Positions 10,504-21,406 of a DNA stretch of 64,000 bases are shown here, one piece after another (within the stretch, counting starts at the first letter, position 1; each line of letters begins with the position of its first letter). The position numbers were made by a program, and so were the translations under genes. Source of the DNA: Phytophthora hibernalis (Eukaryota; Oomycota; Peronosporomycetes; Peronosporales; Peronosporaceae); the NCBI GenBank assembly GCA_012656075.1, contig JAAKBF010000207.1, positions 1-64,000 on the forward strand, in the 5' to 3' direction. The notes below the pieces were generated by a model. The model ran no database searches, was not told where the DNA came from, and worked only from the letters and a program-made list of their open reading frames with translations.

Positions 10504-10891
10504 TACATGAAATGTTAAAAAGACCAACACGTTGCTTACGAGTCGAGGGAACATTAATCAGATGCTGTCTGTACTGAAATATGTCACTTCGCTGGGTTGT
10601 CGCGCACGTTAATATCTTCTGACGCCACTGACACTTATCCCCGAGGAAAGCATTGCAAGTCGTCGAGGCGCACTTGAGTAGTCGGTACTGCATTTGGTGG
10701 TTATCGTAGTTGATATCGCATTGCTGGCAGCGTACAGGGTGACTTGTCGTTGTACGGAACGTCTTGCTACGATCGAGACATTGACGAAGCTCCGCGTCGT
10801 TGATCTTGCTTGCCACGCTAACCCTAACGTAGGGCGGTGGCATTCTTGTAAACGGATGGGCGCTTCCGCACCAAAACTGAATGCTGTCCAT
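10504..10891 (-). pseudogene. Cys/His zinc-finger fragment, MULE-transposase type N-terminus
   Basis: Reads CQQCDINYD, then LLKCASTTCNAF, CQWRQKILTC and IFQYRQHLINVPSTRK. The spacing of cysteines, a W-R-x-K-x-L-x-C box and a late histidine resemble the FLYWCH/WRKY-GCM1-like fingers that precede MULE-family transposases in oomycetes. That assignment comes from the family pattern and is not certain. It stops where gag of element E begins and is joined to it in frame, so no transposase domain is left. It is probably a fragment of an older transposon. Confidence 0.35.
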
Positions 10892-11116
10892 TTATTCTAA
10901 GCTACATTTTAGCACTCGTAATTTTACGCTAAATCTGAGTGTGATTGTGTGAGCCCTGTGTGATTGAGACTGGTTTGTCCATTCCGATAGCACTCTGCCT
11001 ATTTTGATAGCCGTCTATGTGAACAATCACTGTTCTATGTGTTTTGCATCAATTGTTGCCTATTGCGATGGTGCTCTCAAGAAGCCCCAGAAAAGTGTGT
11101 GTTTGTCACGGTGAAG
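10892..11116. other. Spacer upstream of the Fanzor gene, nothing recognised
   Basis: No coding sequence is supported here. It lies between divergent reading on the left (minus-strand zinc-finger fragment) and the Fanzor gene on the right. No terminal inverted repeat could be matched to the far side of the Fanzor gene. Confidence 0.4.
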
Positions 11117-12848
11117 ATGAAGCTGACGACGTTTTTGCACGGTACTTGGTCTTAGTCTGGCGCGGGACTTGTGCTTCGCGATATGAACAAGATGAAGGCA
11201 GAAGCATACCTACTGGCCAATGTGCACGCCATTCGATCCTGCACGGTGGGGTTCTCAATCCCATTCTCGGACGGTCTTTCTTTCAGCAGTGTCTGTCAGC
11301 TGTCAGTGGGGGTGATTTACACCATCGACAAACCACGATGACCGACGCCTTCCATGATTCCGTCGCCATGTACGAGTCTTGGCGAGGAGAAACCCCACGC
11401 CCGTGCAGAACCTGCATCAATCGTGGTTGGGCTCAGGTGGAGGCTACGGCCATGACTACTGAGACTCAAAACCATTTCAAGCTTATTTTTTACTGACGAT
11501 TCAAACAGTATCTTTGTCTACGGTACGGACTGACAGGACGCGACCGCTACCTCGTCCTCAAAGACTTACTTGCCCCCGAGTACGGTGGAATGACGAAATC
11601 GTTCTTCGTTACCGAAACATCATCACTCGTAACGAAGACGGCTACCTAGATCATAGTGCCAACTCACTTCTTCCTGTCATTTACCACTTCTCTCCTTCAT
11701 CGAGAGTTACAACCTGGAGCATTTGGGCGAAGTGGGCTTTGCAATGGCGCGTACGTATTCTCTTCTTCCCACTAAACGAGGGTTCGTCTGCTCGCACTTC
11801 ACAATGTTCTCACGAGGTTTGCTGGCCTTGCTCAAGCGAAGCGGGTACAACGTGCCATATGAAGGAGACACTGGAACACCATCAAGGGTGCGGCGTGGAA
11901 CCTGCTTTTCGACGTGCGCGATGTGGAGTCATTTAACGGGGATGGTACGCCCAGCCGTCAGTTTGCCGAAGAAATCACGACGGACGGAAAGTCAGTTAGC
12001 GTGGTCGTGCGGAAACGCGCTCGCGCTCCCGCTTCACTCATGATGTCAGAGGCGACGGCTGCAAGGTTTACGACAGTGTGGGGAGTCGATCCCGGTCGCC
12101 GTGACATGATTGTTGCCACCAACAATCATGGAGACACCATTCGCTGCTCTTCGAAGGAGTTCTACCGTGACGCGTCCTACACAGCAAGCAACAAAACGAT
12201 TCGGCACTGGTTCGACTACGAAGACGCCGCCGTGACCGAGGCTATACAGTACATGCCTACCAAGAAGTCCTGCGCCTTGGTTAAGTTGAAGGAGTACGTA
12301 GAGTACATGGTGCCGCGCTTTGATATGCTGCTGGCCTTCACCATGCGCAAAAAGTTTCGAGACCTTCGCTTCCGTCGTTACTGCCAGTCCCGCAAGAAGA
12401 TCCATCAGCAGTGCATGTTATTTGTTGCTGGCAGAGATCCTGCCTCAACTATCGTCGGGTTCGGTGACTGGAGCTGCTCTGACTTTGGTGGTATCGTCAA
12501 AAAGTGTACTGGTGGCCCATGCAAGCGGTTTGTGCGGGGCTATCGAAATACTGCAGAGTGGAACTGGAGTCTGAGTATCGAACTAGCAAAGTTCACCACG
12601 GCTGCTCGCACGAAAATGCGGGCGATCTCGTCAACTAGTACCAACGACGAGAATGCAGAGATGGCGTGGTTCGCAATTGCAAGATTCACGGTGTACTCCA
12701 TTGTAAACGCAACAATGGCGGCTGCGGTATTACCGTGAATCGCGATGTGAACGCCTCCTGCAATATCCTGCAGACGTTCCAACTGCGACTGCGCGGACAA
12801 CGTCGTCCGCCACAATACTGTAGGAACCAAGAGCAAAGGCTGACGTAG
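11117..12848 (+). pseudogene. Fanzor1-type RNA-guided nuclease (eukaryotic TnpB homologue), frame-broken
   Basis: N-terminal parts in mixed frames include MNKMKAEAYLLANVHAI, SWRGETPRP, TETQNHFKL and YSLLPTKRGF. The core follows: FDVRDVESFNG, then the RuvC-I motif WGVDPGRRDMIVA (Asp codon 12088-12090), KEFYRDASYT, KFRDLRFRRYC and GFGDWSCSDFGG. The end has EYRTSK (Glu codon 12573-12575), a Cys/His ribbon (VLHCKRNNGGCG) and the RuvC-III motif NRDVNASCNI (Asp codon 12744-12746). The order and the NRDVNA ending are diagnostic of TnpB/Fanzor. Such proteins cut DNA guided by an RNA from the element edge. At least three frame changes (near 11500-11700, 11876 and 12539) and one stop (near 12647) are present. 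Two of the shifts are one base short in a dinucleotide run and could be assembly error; the stop may be real. Confidence 0.82.
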
Positions 12849-13119
12849 TGCCACAGTGCTGCGTCATCGCTGGAAAGTCCTCGAGAGGTCGAGGGTTACC
12901 AGTATTTTTAGGTTGTAGCAATAGCATAACCTAATACATCGCCTGCAACCGCTTCATCAACCGCCAGCAAAAAGGCAACTATCCAAAACTCAAATGCTTC
13001 ACTCTAAACATGGCTACACTATAACATAGCTACATTGGTTTTCCTCTCAAAACCGCTAAATACTTTCTTCCAGTCATAGCCCCCAACGTAAAAAATCTGG
13101 CGCAATTTCAAACTAGAAA
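12849..13119. other. Spacer between Fanzor gene and condensin gene
   Basis: AT-richer sequence with no supported gene. It should hold the right end of the Fanzor-carrying element, where a guide RNA could lie, and the promoter of the condensin gene. Neither was identified directly. Confidence 0.35.
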
Positions 13120-16100
13120 ATGGCGGCGAAAGGCGACGAGGCCAAGAGCGACAGCGAGAGCGACGCGGAGCAGTACGAGCTCACGGAGGACGAGGACGAG
13201 CAGGAGGACAAGCAGCCGCAGCCGACCCAGCAGGAGGACAAGGAGCCGCCCTCAGCCGCAGCCAAGCGCAAGCGCAAGCGCTCTCTGTCCCAGAATGACG
13301 AGGAGGAAATCGCTCGTCGTCGCCGCCGCCGTCGGTCGCTCGCGTTCCAGCAGCGGCGGCGGTCGCTGACGCCCAGTGAGCGGAAGGCGGCGGCCGCAGG
13401 GACTGCAGCAGGCGCCAGCGCCGCCCCGCGCAGAGCAAACAGTACATTAGTGACATGTACTCGACCATTATCAAGATGTCGTCGGAGAATGTAGGCAGGA
13501 GGAGATTTAGGGGGCAAAGCCGATGGTTTTGTTGTGATTGTTGTTGTAGAAAATTAACGTCAAGAACTCGTGGTCGCTGCACTTGATTGACCACATGGAG
13601 GACATTCTGGACTCGTCCAAGTACGATGAGATAAAAATTTTATTGGAGGAATTGAGGACTGAGTGTTTTTGTGTGATGGATTGATGAAGGAAAAGTGCGG
13701 CGGACGGTGATGCGGATGACGATACGTACAACTTTCAGAAGGCGAGCTGCACGCTGGACGCGAGTATCAAGATTTACTCGTACCGAGTGGACGATACGTG
13801 GAACTCGTCGTATAAGATACTGGAGAACTTGTCGCGCACGGAACAGAAGCATGGCGTGGAGACGAGCGATGGGGAAGGCACGACCACGACGGCACGTAAG
13901 ACGAGGAAGACCCATGCACGTACAATTGAGAAGAATCTCAACAATATCAACCTCAAGAGCTACGATACGGAGTGCGAAGCGGACCCGCTCTTCCACAAGA
14001 TGTCCCAGTCGTTCGATGAGGGGGGCGCGAAGGGTATGCTGCTGGCCAACTCAGCGTGTACGACGGTTGCAAAATTCTGTTGAACTCGTCTGATGAGTGT
14101 GGTTACGCGCAAGCCTATCCACGATGATGCAGCAAAGCCAGAAAAAGGAAGCGCCGAAGGCAGCGGACGAAAAGTCAGGTGCTGCGACGTCAAACGATCC
14201 TATGGCCGAAGTCGATAATGGAAAGGATAAAGCTGAGTCGGCCAAGGATGAATCTAAAGGCGAGGAAAAGCAAAAAGACGGAGAGGCTGTGTCTGACACG
14301 GAAAATGTGAGCACTGCTGAGAAATGTGGGGAGGGTGAAAATGATAAGGCAGATGAAGACAAAGAAGGCGATGTTGCCATGGAGGACAAGACTGGTGAAG
14401 AGGAATCAGAGGGAGGAAAGGAGGATGCCACCATGGAGGAGGAGGAAAAAGAAAACGGTGATTCTTTGGAAGATGCCACCACAGAAGAAGACCAGAGCAA
14501 AGAAAGGAAGGCTCCTCGGAGGAGGCCGCCGAAGGTGCACTGGACAAAGAAAATGATGACGCATCCCAGGTGACGAAGGAGCAAGAAAGCTCCGACAAAC
14601 GCCCTATTGTAAAAGAGCGAATAAGTCTGTCCCTATTTGGCAGTCTATCCTGCTTTGACGAGGACGTCCAGGACCTGGGCGTTTGTCCACCGCTGTACCG
14701 GATGTATGACCAGCTAGATCAGTTCTACGGAGACGAATCCCGTCACAAGCTCGGTATCAAGAATGGTTTTTGCTGACGACGCCAGTGAAGGGCCGACGGC
14801 AGACATTGATAAAACTGATTTCTTCGCGATGAACCTGGGTGGTATCATGGAAGGTGCCAGTGAAGATGAATCGGACGGAGAGGACATAACAGAAGAGACC
14901 CCTGTTGATTTTGTCGACGACAATGCGGATTATGATGCTGATGAAGATGATGGCGAGACTGGTGCAGAGGCAGAAGCAACTGCCGAAGCCGAGTCTGTCG
15001 GCGACGTGGATATGACGTCGGATAAAGACATTATCGACTTGGCTGGAAGCGAGGATCTTTCCCATGACGGAATCGATGAGAGCTCCGAAACTCTCGACAA
15101 AGTGTCGTCGCTGACTTCAACTGCTGCGGACTTTTTCCGTGCCCAGGTGAACGAGAACCTTCCAGAGAATTACGAAAACAATCTGTTCTCTCAAATGATC
15201 GAGTCTGCTCTCGTTCGTTCAGCAGCTCTGGATGGAGAGCAGGAAGGAGACGACCAGGATGGAAAAACGACTATTCGTACTTCGATGTGAAAATGCTGCG
15301 TAACTGGGCAGGTCCTGGGCATTGGAAGTTCCCTGCAGCTCGCAAAATCCAGATGAAGCAACGTCTAAAGGAGGACGCGGAAAAGGAAGGATTTGTTGGT
15401 GTCCATGGGGAGATTGACGATGATGGTGTTGTGGTCAAGGCTGAGCCGAATGAACGTCCTCCTGAGCGTCTACGGAAGGAAGCACTGCTGGTGTGGATAA
15501 AAAGGCGGCGGCAGTGGTGGACTTCTTTGGGGAAATGCCTGATTTGGCGAGGTTAAAGGTCCCGAAGTCTGCTTCCACCTTGGAGGTCTCAAAGGGCAAC
15601 CTGAAGAAGCAAGCGGAAAACGCCTCCGATTTGGTGTTGCCTGTCGACACGCACATTAAGCTGGATCTGTTTTTCCGGCACTTCCTGAAAGAGAGATCTC
15701 GATTTTTTAGAAAACGCGGCAACGGTGTCGTGGATGGTGCCCATCAGGAAGATGCTTTGGCAAACAGTTTTGATTTCGGAGATAATAGCGCTGATACCGC
15801 TGACGATAACGATCAGGAACAACCCTTCACCTACAATGAGGACAGTGTTGGCTTCGAGGGTGGATACGATGACGAAGATGAAGGCACAATTGGGGCCGAT
15901 GATGACCCTGGTACAGAAGCATTGTATTCTGTGAAAGATTTAGTCCAGGCTGATCGCGTGGTTGAAAAGATTGGTGTCCACTATGAACGTTTTTGCCAAG
16001 CGTGTGGATGTGAAGAAGCTGAAGGGCAGTATCTGGGACCACTTAGAAAAAAAGGTTATCAAAGAGAAGGTGAGTGCTGGTGATGCTGTGAACGACAATG

Positions 16101-16413
16101 TCCAAGAAGCCGTGAATGAAAGTGGCAAGCGTCCACGTGAACCCGAGGCTGATGAAAAGGATGAAGGTGTATTCGATACGACTTTCGAAAACGTGGTTGA
16201 GAATGTCGCTGGAAAGGTACGAAAGTCAGGGCATATCTCAAATGTTTGCGTTGGCGTAACGTTGCTAACACCGTGGTGTGTATCTAGGTGCCCTCGAATG
16301 TAACGGTGTCTTTCTACTTTATATGCATGCTCCATCTCGCTAATGAAAAGGGTCTGAAGCTGGTCGGCCAGGAAGATATGCGCAACTTCCAAATTCGCAA
16401 GGATGACTTGTAA
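13120..16413 (+). CDS. NCAPH: Condensin complex subunit 2 (CAP-H / Barren)
   Basis: This is the kleisin subunit that bridges the SMC2 and SMC4 heads in condensin, acting in the nucleus on mitotic chromosomes. The N-terminus is acidic/basic (MAAKGDEAKSDSESD). The N-terminal kleisin block has CTLDASIKIYSYRVDD, ILENLSRT, NLNNINLKSYD and DPLFHKMSQSFDEGGAKGM. A long acidic middle follows, then FDEDVQDLGVCPPLY, MLRNWAGPGHWKF and VDTHIKLDLFFRHFL. The C-terminal winged-helix part has FAKRVDVKKLKGSIWDHLE and LHLANEKGLKLVGQEDMRN. Introns are supported at 13491-13549, 13621-13689 and 16217-16287. At least five one-base frame breaks (near 14050, 14495, 15265, 15480 and 15992) interrupt it, most at short homopolymers and probably assembly errors. 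Confidence 0.92.
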
Positions 16414-16567
16414 AATCATCTGTCGGAAATCTCCAATACCAGAATACGTAGCACCGAACAAAAGGCAGAACCTTTAAAGCCCGGCGCGTGGCGGCGGTAA
16501 AAATGGTTTTGAGTGTATAGCATGGTTGTGTAAGTTCAAATAGATAAAGGAATCGTGTCTCGATTCA

Positions 16568-17845
16568 TTACAGCTTCCAACCGCGCGACACAGGCTTACC
16601 TCCGGCGCTCGACAATTTCGAGCCCCTCGAGCTTCTGGAGTCCAAGGACGATTCACTTTCAGCGTCGGAGGTGGCTCCATCATCACTCAACAGCCCCACA
16701 GTCTCGGAGGTATAAAGGTCCTTCGGGTGTATCTGGTCATACTTCTTGGCCTTGAGCGTGGCCGCACCGGGCTTGAACGGAGTTGGTAGCACTACAGGCA
16801 TGACCTCGTTGAAGTCACGCATGGCGTCTTCAAAGGCAAGATGGTCCGCCAAGATGCTCGTTCGCAGCGCCGGGTTTCCATGCACGTATGGTTGATACGG
16901 GAACGCGCGGTGGTGTGCCAGTGCGACGAAGCACATTTCGAAGCAGATAAGCAGATTCTGGATGCCCGTGGTGACATTCTCGACACTCCACGACCCAAGT
17001 TCGTGGATGATCTGAAAGCGTGAGAGGAAAGCCAGCACCACGCTCTGCCAAAAGACAGAAACAGCACTGCCTTGATGCACAGGAACTTCGGCACGGGGTT
17101 ATACGGCGCCAACTGCGTACTGAGCGCCAAATAGAACAGCACCAGGTAGTAGAACGCGTACGTGATGGAGGCGTTGACTATCAAGCTCGTGTACAAATAT
17201 CCTTTCTTGGCGCTGAAGTTGCCCTGGTCGTACATGCCGTTGATTCTCAGCACAATAGCTACAAAGGCCATCATGGGCTTGACCACCACGAACTGCATCG
17301 TCGCCATTTTGCAGTCTCGCAAGAAGCCTGGCCCCATCTGAATTGGCTTGCACCACCTGTTAAAGGGCCACAGATGCTCCAGATCGGGCAGTCCTCTCAT
17401 AGTTATGAGTACTTTCTCGTTGCTACCACCGCCCAAGTAGGCGATCATCAGCGCCAGGAACAGATAGATCACGTAGCCCTCGTACGAGTCGCGCATCAGG
17501 TCCAGATACAGCGCCGCGTCCTGAACCGTAGCGACAACCACGAGTCCGTCGCGTAGATCGGCACCATCCACACGATCCCCACAATCTACAGTAACACAAA
17601 TTATTGAAGATACTAAAATAAACTTTAGATGTGTTTTGACATACTTTGCTCTGCACGATGGGCTGCGTGAAGTGGTTGAGGTGGCCCCGGATCAGCAGCG
17701 CGGACGACACGACTGACGCGGCCACGAACACACCTGCTACAGCCCACACCAGTCGCTGCACATCCGCCTCGGGCGCCGCCAGCGTGTCCGCAGGAGGCGC
17801 CAAGTGAACTTCTGCCGGCCAAAACAGTGCCATCAAAAATGACAC
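16568..17845 (-). CDS. TMEM184/DUF300 multi-pass membrane protein (Ost-alpha family)
   Basis: Start at 17845 (MSFLMALFWPAEVHL). The first membrane span (LVWAVAGVFVAASVVSSALLI) is followed by HLNHFTQPIVQSK, the family's H-x-x-x-x-x-x-P-x-x-Q signature. A 59 bp intron (17586-17644) leads to IVGIVWMVPIYATDSW, LMRDSYEGYVIYLFLAL, PDLEHLWPFNRWC and GFLRDCKMATMQFV. Further spans follow, then FLCIKAVLFLSFWQ, GIQNLLICFEMCFVAL and a polar serine-rich tail. Members are seven-span proteins of organic-solute transport or signalling; the substrate here cannot be told. Two one-base breaks (near 17528 and 17050) fit homopolymer errors. It is divergently transcribed from the mitochondrial gene to its right. 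Confidence 0.88.
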
Positions 17846-17965
17846 CCAACTGATTCTTGAAGAAGAGCTAACAATAGATTCTACACAACTTACACATCAA
17901 TTATCTTACAGCTTATGATGTGTACACCACATTCATAACCGTCATTCCGCATTTCGCATTGTAGG

Positions 17966-19190
17966 ATGAGCTCTTCGTGGCTGCTGCGTCGCTGCGCTTC
18001 TCCACTGGCTGTGGCCCGCGTCCACGCATGTGCAATGAGTGTGTTGTCGTCATCGCTGAGCACTTGCATCGGCTCTCTTCTCGCAGTGCGGCGTCTGGAT
18101 CGTTCGCGTTGACATGTTCCCCACTGCTGCCGCCTCGGACGCTCTTTCTGCCCGTTGGCAATGGGAACGCGTCTTCGATGCTCAATATGCAACCGAGACG
18201 CTTCTATACACCTGGAAGGAACCCGTGGCAGAGCGGCAACGACTGGAAGTCCACGTTGAAGACGGGGGACTGGTGCTGCTGGGCACCGGAGCGCTCATCG
18301 CTTCTACGTCGTGTACGTTTGCTATACAATTGCTATTAACGTGGGAGATGGTGTTAATGGATGTGTTGTTGGTGATGTTGCAGTGGCCTTCGGGTTGGTC
18401 CTTGCGGGGCTGCTGGGTTCGGCGTGTATACGCTGTACCAGAGGTTCCTCGGTCTGTACCGCTCGTACTTCAGGTCGTCGAATGACCCGTTCGGCGGGAT
18501 TAGCTCCAATATTGACGCGTTGAGCGACATGTTTAAGCGTAGTCGGAGTCAATATCGCACCAAGTCGGCGGCGCAGGAAGGCCTGGACTCGCTCATGCAA
18601 GGGATGCCACTTGTTATAAGGGGTGTTGTGAAGACGGTGTTCTCATTCGTAGGCAGAGCGATGAAGAGCTCCATGGAGCGTGCAGGTGAGCTGCGTCGGC
18701 GAACGAATGAGCACCTGAAGGCAAACAAACGCGTCCGTGATCAAATGGGAGAAAATGTTAGCGTCGGCGGACCGGAGCAATGGATGGAGTCGAGTACGTG
18801 CACCTTTACGCTGATTTGTTTGCTATTGAACGCGGTGGTTTGCTAATTCCGAGTTGTTTGTGCAAGAACAGATGTAAATGGTGCTGGTCGCGTGGAAGCA
18901 GTGTTTCCTGTTAACGGGGCATACGGTTCTGCCCGGGTAACCGTAAAGGCTACTGTTGGTCAACGAGGTGACCTGAATTTCACGGAGCTGAAATGTACGA
19001 TGGAGATTTTTGCAGATTCCTGCTGAAGTATCTAACCCCATTGCTCTTGACGTTGTACTTCGAAGTAGATCGCAACCGTCAGACGGGAGACGTGATCGAT
19101 TTGTTGCGGGACTCGTACGTGGGCGGTCGGCGGAAGACCGTCGTCGATGCTGAATACGTCGATCTGGACGATGAGAAGAATCGGTCGTAA
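17966..19190 (+). CDS. Mitochondrial inner-membrane protein, Coa1/Tim21-like
   Basis: The N-terminus at 17966 (MSSSWLLRRCASPLAVARV) looks like a matrix-targeting presequence. In a second frame follow FPTAAASDALSARW and an acidic region, then one membrane span split by an intron (LLGTGALIASTS / VAFGLVLAGLLG) and YTLYQRFLGLYRSYF. A helical middle leads through a second intron to a small beta-type domain (GRVEAVFPVNGAYGSARVT, DLNFTELK). A 74 bp intron (18995-19068, with CTAAC branch site) precedes the end RNRQTGDVIDLLRDSY. Span plus small C-terminal domain fits Coa1 or Tim21, which act in cytochrome oxidase assembly or protein import. The choice between them is open. Two frame changes are needed (near 18110 and 18425). 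Confidence 0.42.
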
Positions 19191-19353
19191 GTCTAGAGCA
19201 CCACCATCAAATGAGAGCAAATAAAACAATACTGCAAAGTGCTCTCACATTTGTTGTGCAGCAACCCGGGACCATGATTTTCACTGGTTAGCTTCTAGGG
19301 AAGAGTACATGTGTCCCCTTTTGACTGTCTGCAGCGATGCTACCATTCATCAT

Positions 19354-21245
19354 TTAGCTCCGGGTGGGTCGCTTCGCGATGGGGAACGAGCCAAGGTGCT
19401 TCACCGTGCACACCGACTGCAGTTTCTCAACCGCCAGCCGGACGTTGGCGTCATCGTTGTGGCCCACGATCTCCACGAAGAAGTCGTAGCCACCCTGCTC
19501 TTCACGATAGATGGACTCGAGGCATGTAAGGTTGATGCCGTGGTTCTTCCATACATCCAGCGCACTGAGCAAGGAGCCCACTTCGTGCTTAATCTCCATG
19601 CTCAAGCACGACTTGTCGTTTCCGGTGGCAGCGGGGTAGCCCTTCGACACAACCACAAAGCGGATGAAAGATTTGGCTTCGACAGTGCCAGTCTCAGACG
19701 CTAGCGCGTTGCCCGTGTCAACCTGTTCCAGATTGTGGGCGTCCGCAGCACCAGACGTGGTCACTGCAACTGTTGAAGCTTCGTTGAAGGCGCGGCTTGC
19801 CGCCTCCGAGACATTGGCAACGGAGACCACTTGAGCGGTCGGCCAGATCTTCTCCGCCTGTGCTAGCAATCGAGCATCGGTGTCCGTCGGGCAGAACACT
19901 TTCGTCACGTCGGAGCTCTTGCCAAGCTGCGTATCCTTGGCTGCGAAGATGAAAGAGCGCGCAAGCACTATCTCGGCGGACACCTTCAGCGAGCTACGCA
20001 TCAGCTGTGCCTGTGTCTCTTTGATCATACCCAAACGGGAGTCCTCAATAGGGACCACACCGTAGGCCGTGCGGTTCGCGTTGACATCATAGAAGACCTT
20101 GCTGGCAGACTCAGCCTGAAGCAGCTGGTCCTTTGAAGCGTCTCGCCTCCGAAGTGATCCTGCGCTGCCAACCAGCAGAACGAGCCCTCGACACCTGCCA
20201 CAGCGATCGACGGGTGCGCGACGCGCTGCAGCAAGTACTGCACCTGTACTTCCTTCGTAAGCGGCATCACGAAGTCACGGTACAGGTCCGAGATAAGCTG
20301 AGGGTTTACTTTCCACTCCTTGTCGTCCGAGGCAGTAGGGGCATTCGGGTCTTGACCATACGTCGAGGCTTTCAGCTTCACGCGCTCGAGCACCTTCTCT
20401 TCAACCGCCAAGTTGGTCAGCGCCTGCATGATTCCATCAGCATCGTTCGCCAGAATGAGCTTGGTGTAGCGCTCCGTCTCCGCTTGGAACTTGGCTTCAG
20501 CGATGAACTTTCCGAAATGGATACGCTTGCTCAGCGCCTGCAACACTAAAATATCAGCTGTCGCTGTAGAGCCATACTGTTCCAACCAAACAAAACGACC
20601 CAGTGAGCAAGCAAGCACCAACTCAACCACTAAGGTGTTACGATCGTACCGCAGTGTCATCGCTAGCAATCTTCGTCAGGCCAGGCAGAATCTTCTGCTG
20701 GTACACGCTCATGATCTGGTCGTTGATGTTGATCCGGTTCGGGTTGAGTACACGCGGGTAGTCGATGATCGGCAGGATGGGCTCCGGCAGGAGGTGCGGG
20801 AAAAGGCGTTCTCGTCCGGAGACGTGTAGCGGCGCGTCAACGCGTGCAACTTCTCCGTCTCCAGCAGCATAAAGTCCAGTAAACTGCCGTCGAACATCGT
20901 GTACTTGCCCTTGAGCCCTCCGAACGCTGCGCTCTTGCTGCTCGTAACAATGTCACAAACAACATCAGACTTTAGCAATTGCAATTGCAACACTCAGACT
21001 GGTGATGCACCTCTCCTTCATGTTGACGTAGACCTCTGGGTTGCGCGGGAATTGGGAACGCTCAATGAGTGCGAAGATGATCGTCTCCTCCTGGCTGGAA
21101 CAGGACATTGAGTTAGTTGTTGACCCTTTTTCAATGAGCATAGTAGGGTAAGCAGTGGTTGGTACCGGATGAGGACATTGCGGAAGTCGTCGAGCTTCAC
21201 AGGCTTGAGGGGGTCTCCGAACACGACGTTGTGCGAGCTCTGCAT
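19354..21245 (-). CDS. Fused chorismate mutase / prephenate dehydratase with ACT domain
   Basis: A bifunctional enzyme converting chorismate to prephenate and then phenylpyruvate for phenylalanine synthesis. From 21245: VKLDDFRNVLIRQEETIIF and ALIERSQFPRNPEVYVN, then (after a break near 20802) PEPILPIIDYPRVLNPNRI and IHFGKFIAEAKFQ. These are the eukaryotic AroQ chorismate mutase. Next comes the dehydratase: VAGVEGSFCWLAA, YGVVPIEDSRLG. The ACT regulatory domain follows: HEVGSLLSALDVWKNHGINL and GGYDFFVEIVGH. The usual catalytic T-R-F is I-R-F (SFIRFVVV) and the Phe-binding E-S-R-P is E-S-I-Y. At least three introns are supported, including 21095-21165. Two one-base breaks (near 20802 and 20140) look like assembly error. 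Confidence 0.9.
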
Positions 21246-21406
21246 GGGGCTTGGCGTGGGTCTGTAGGTCTCCTTTGGATTGGTTTAGCGTGATCGTCGT
21301 TTTCGGATATTTAGAGTGTAACAAAAAGGAGCATCATGATTGGATGAAAAGATGCAAAGATGGCTCGTTGTTGCTACCGCTTCTACTGCTGCCTTGCACT
21401 GGTTAG

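Noticed and set aside
10892..13119. Terminal inverted repeats around the Fanzor gene
   Set aside because: A shared AGCTACATT occurs on both sides but as a direct repeat and too short to define an element end.
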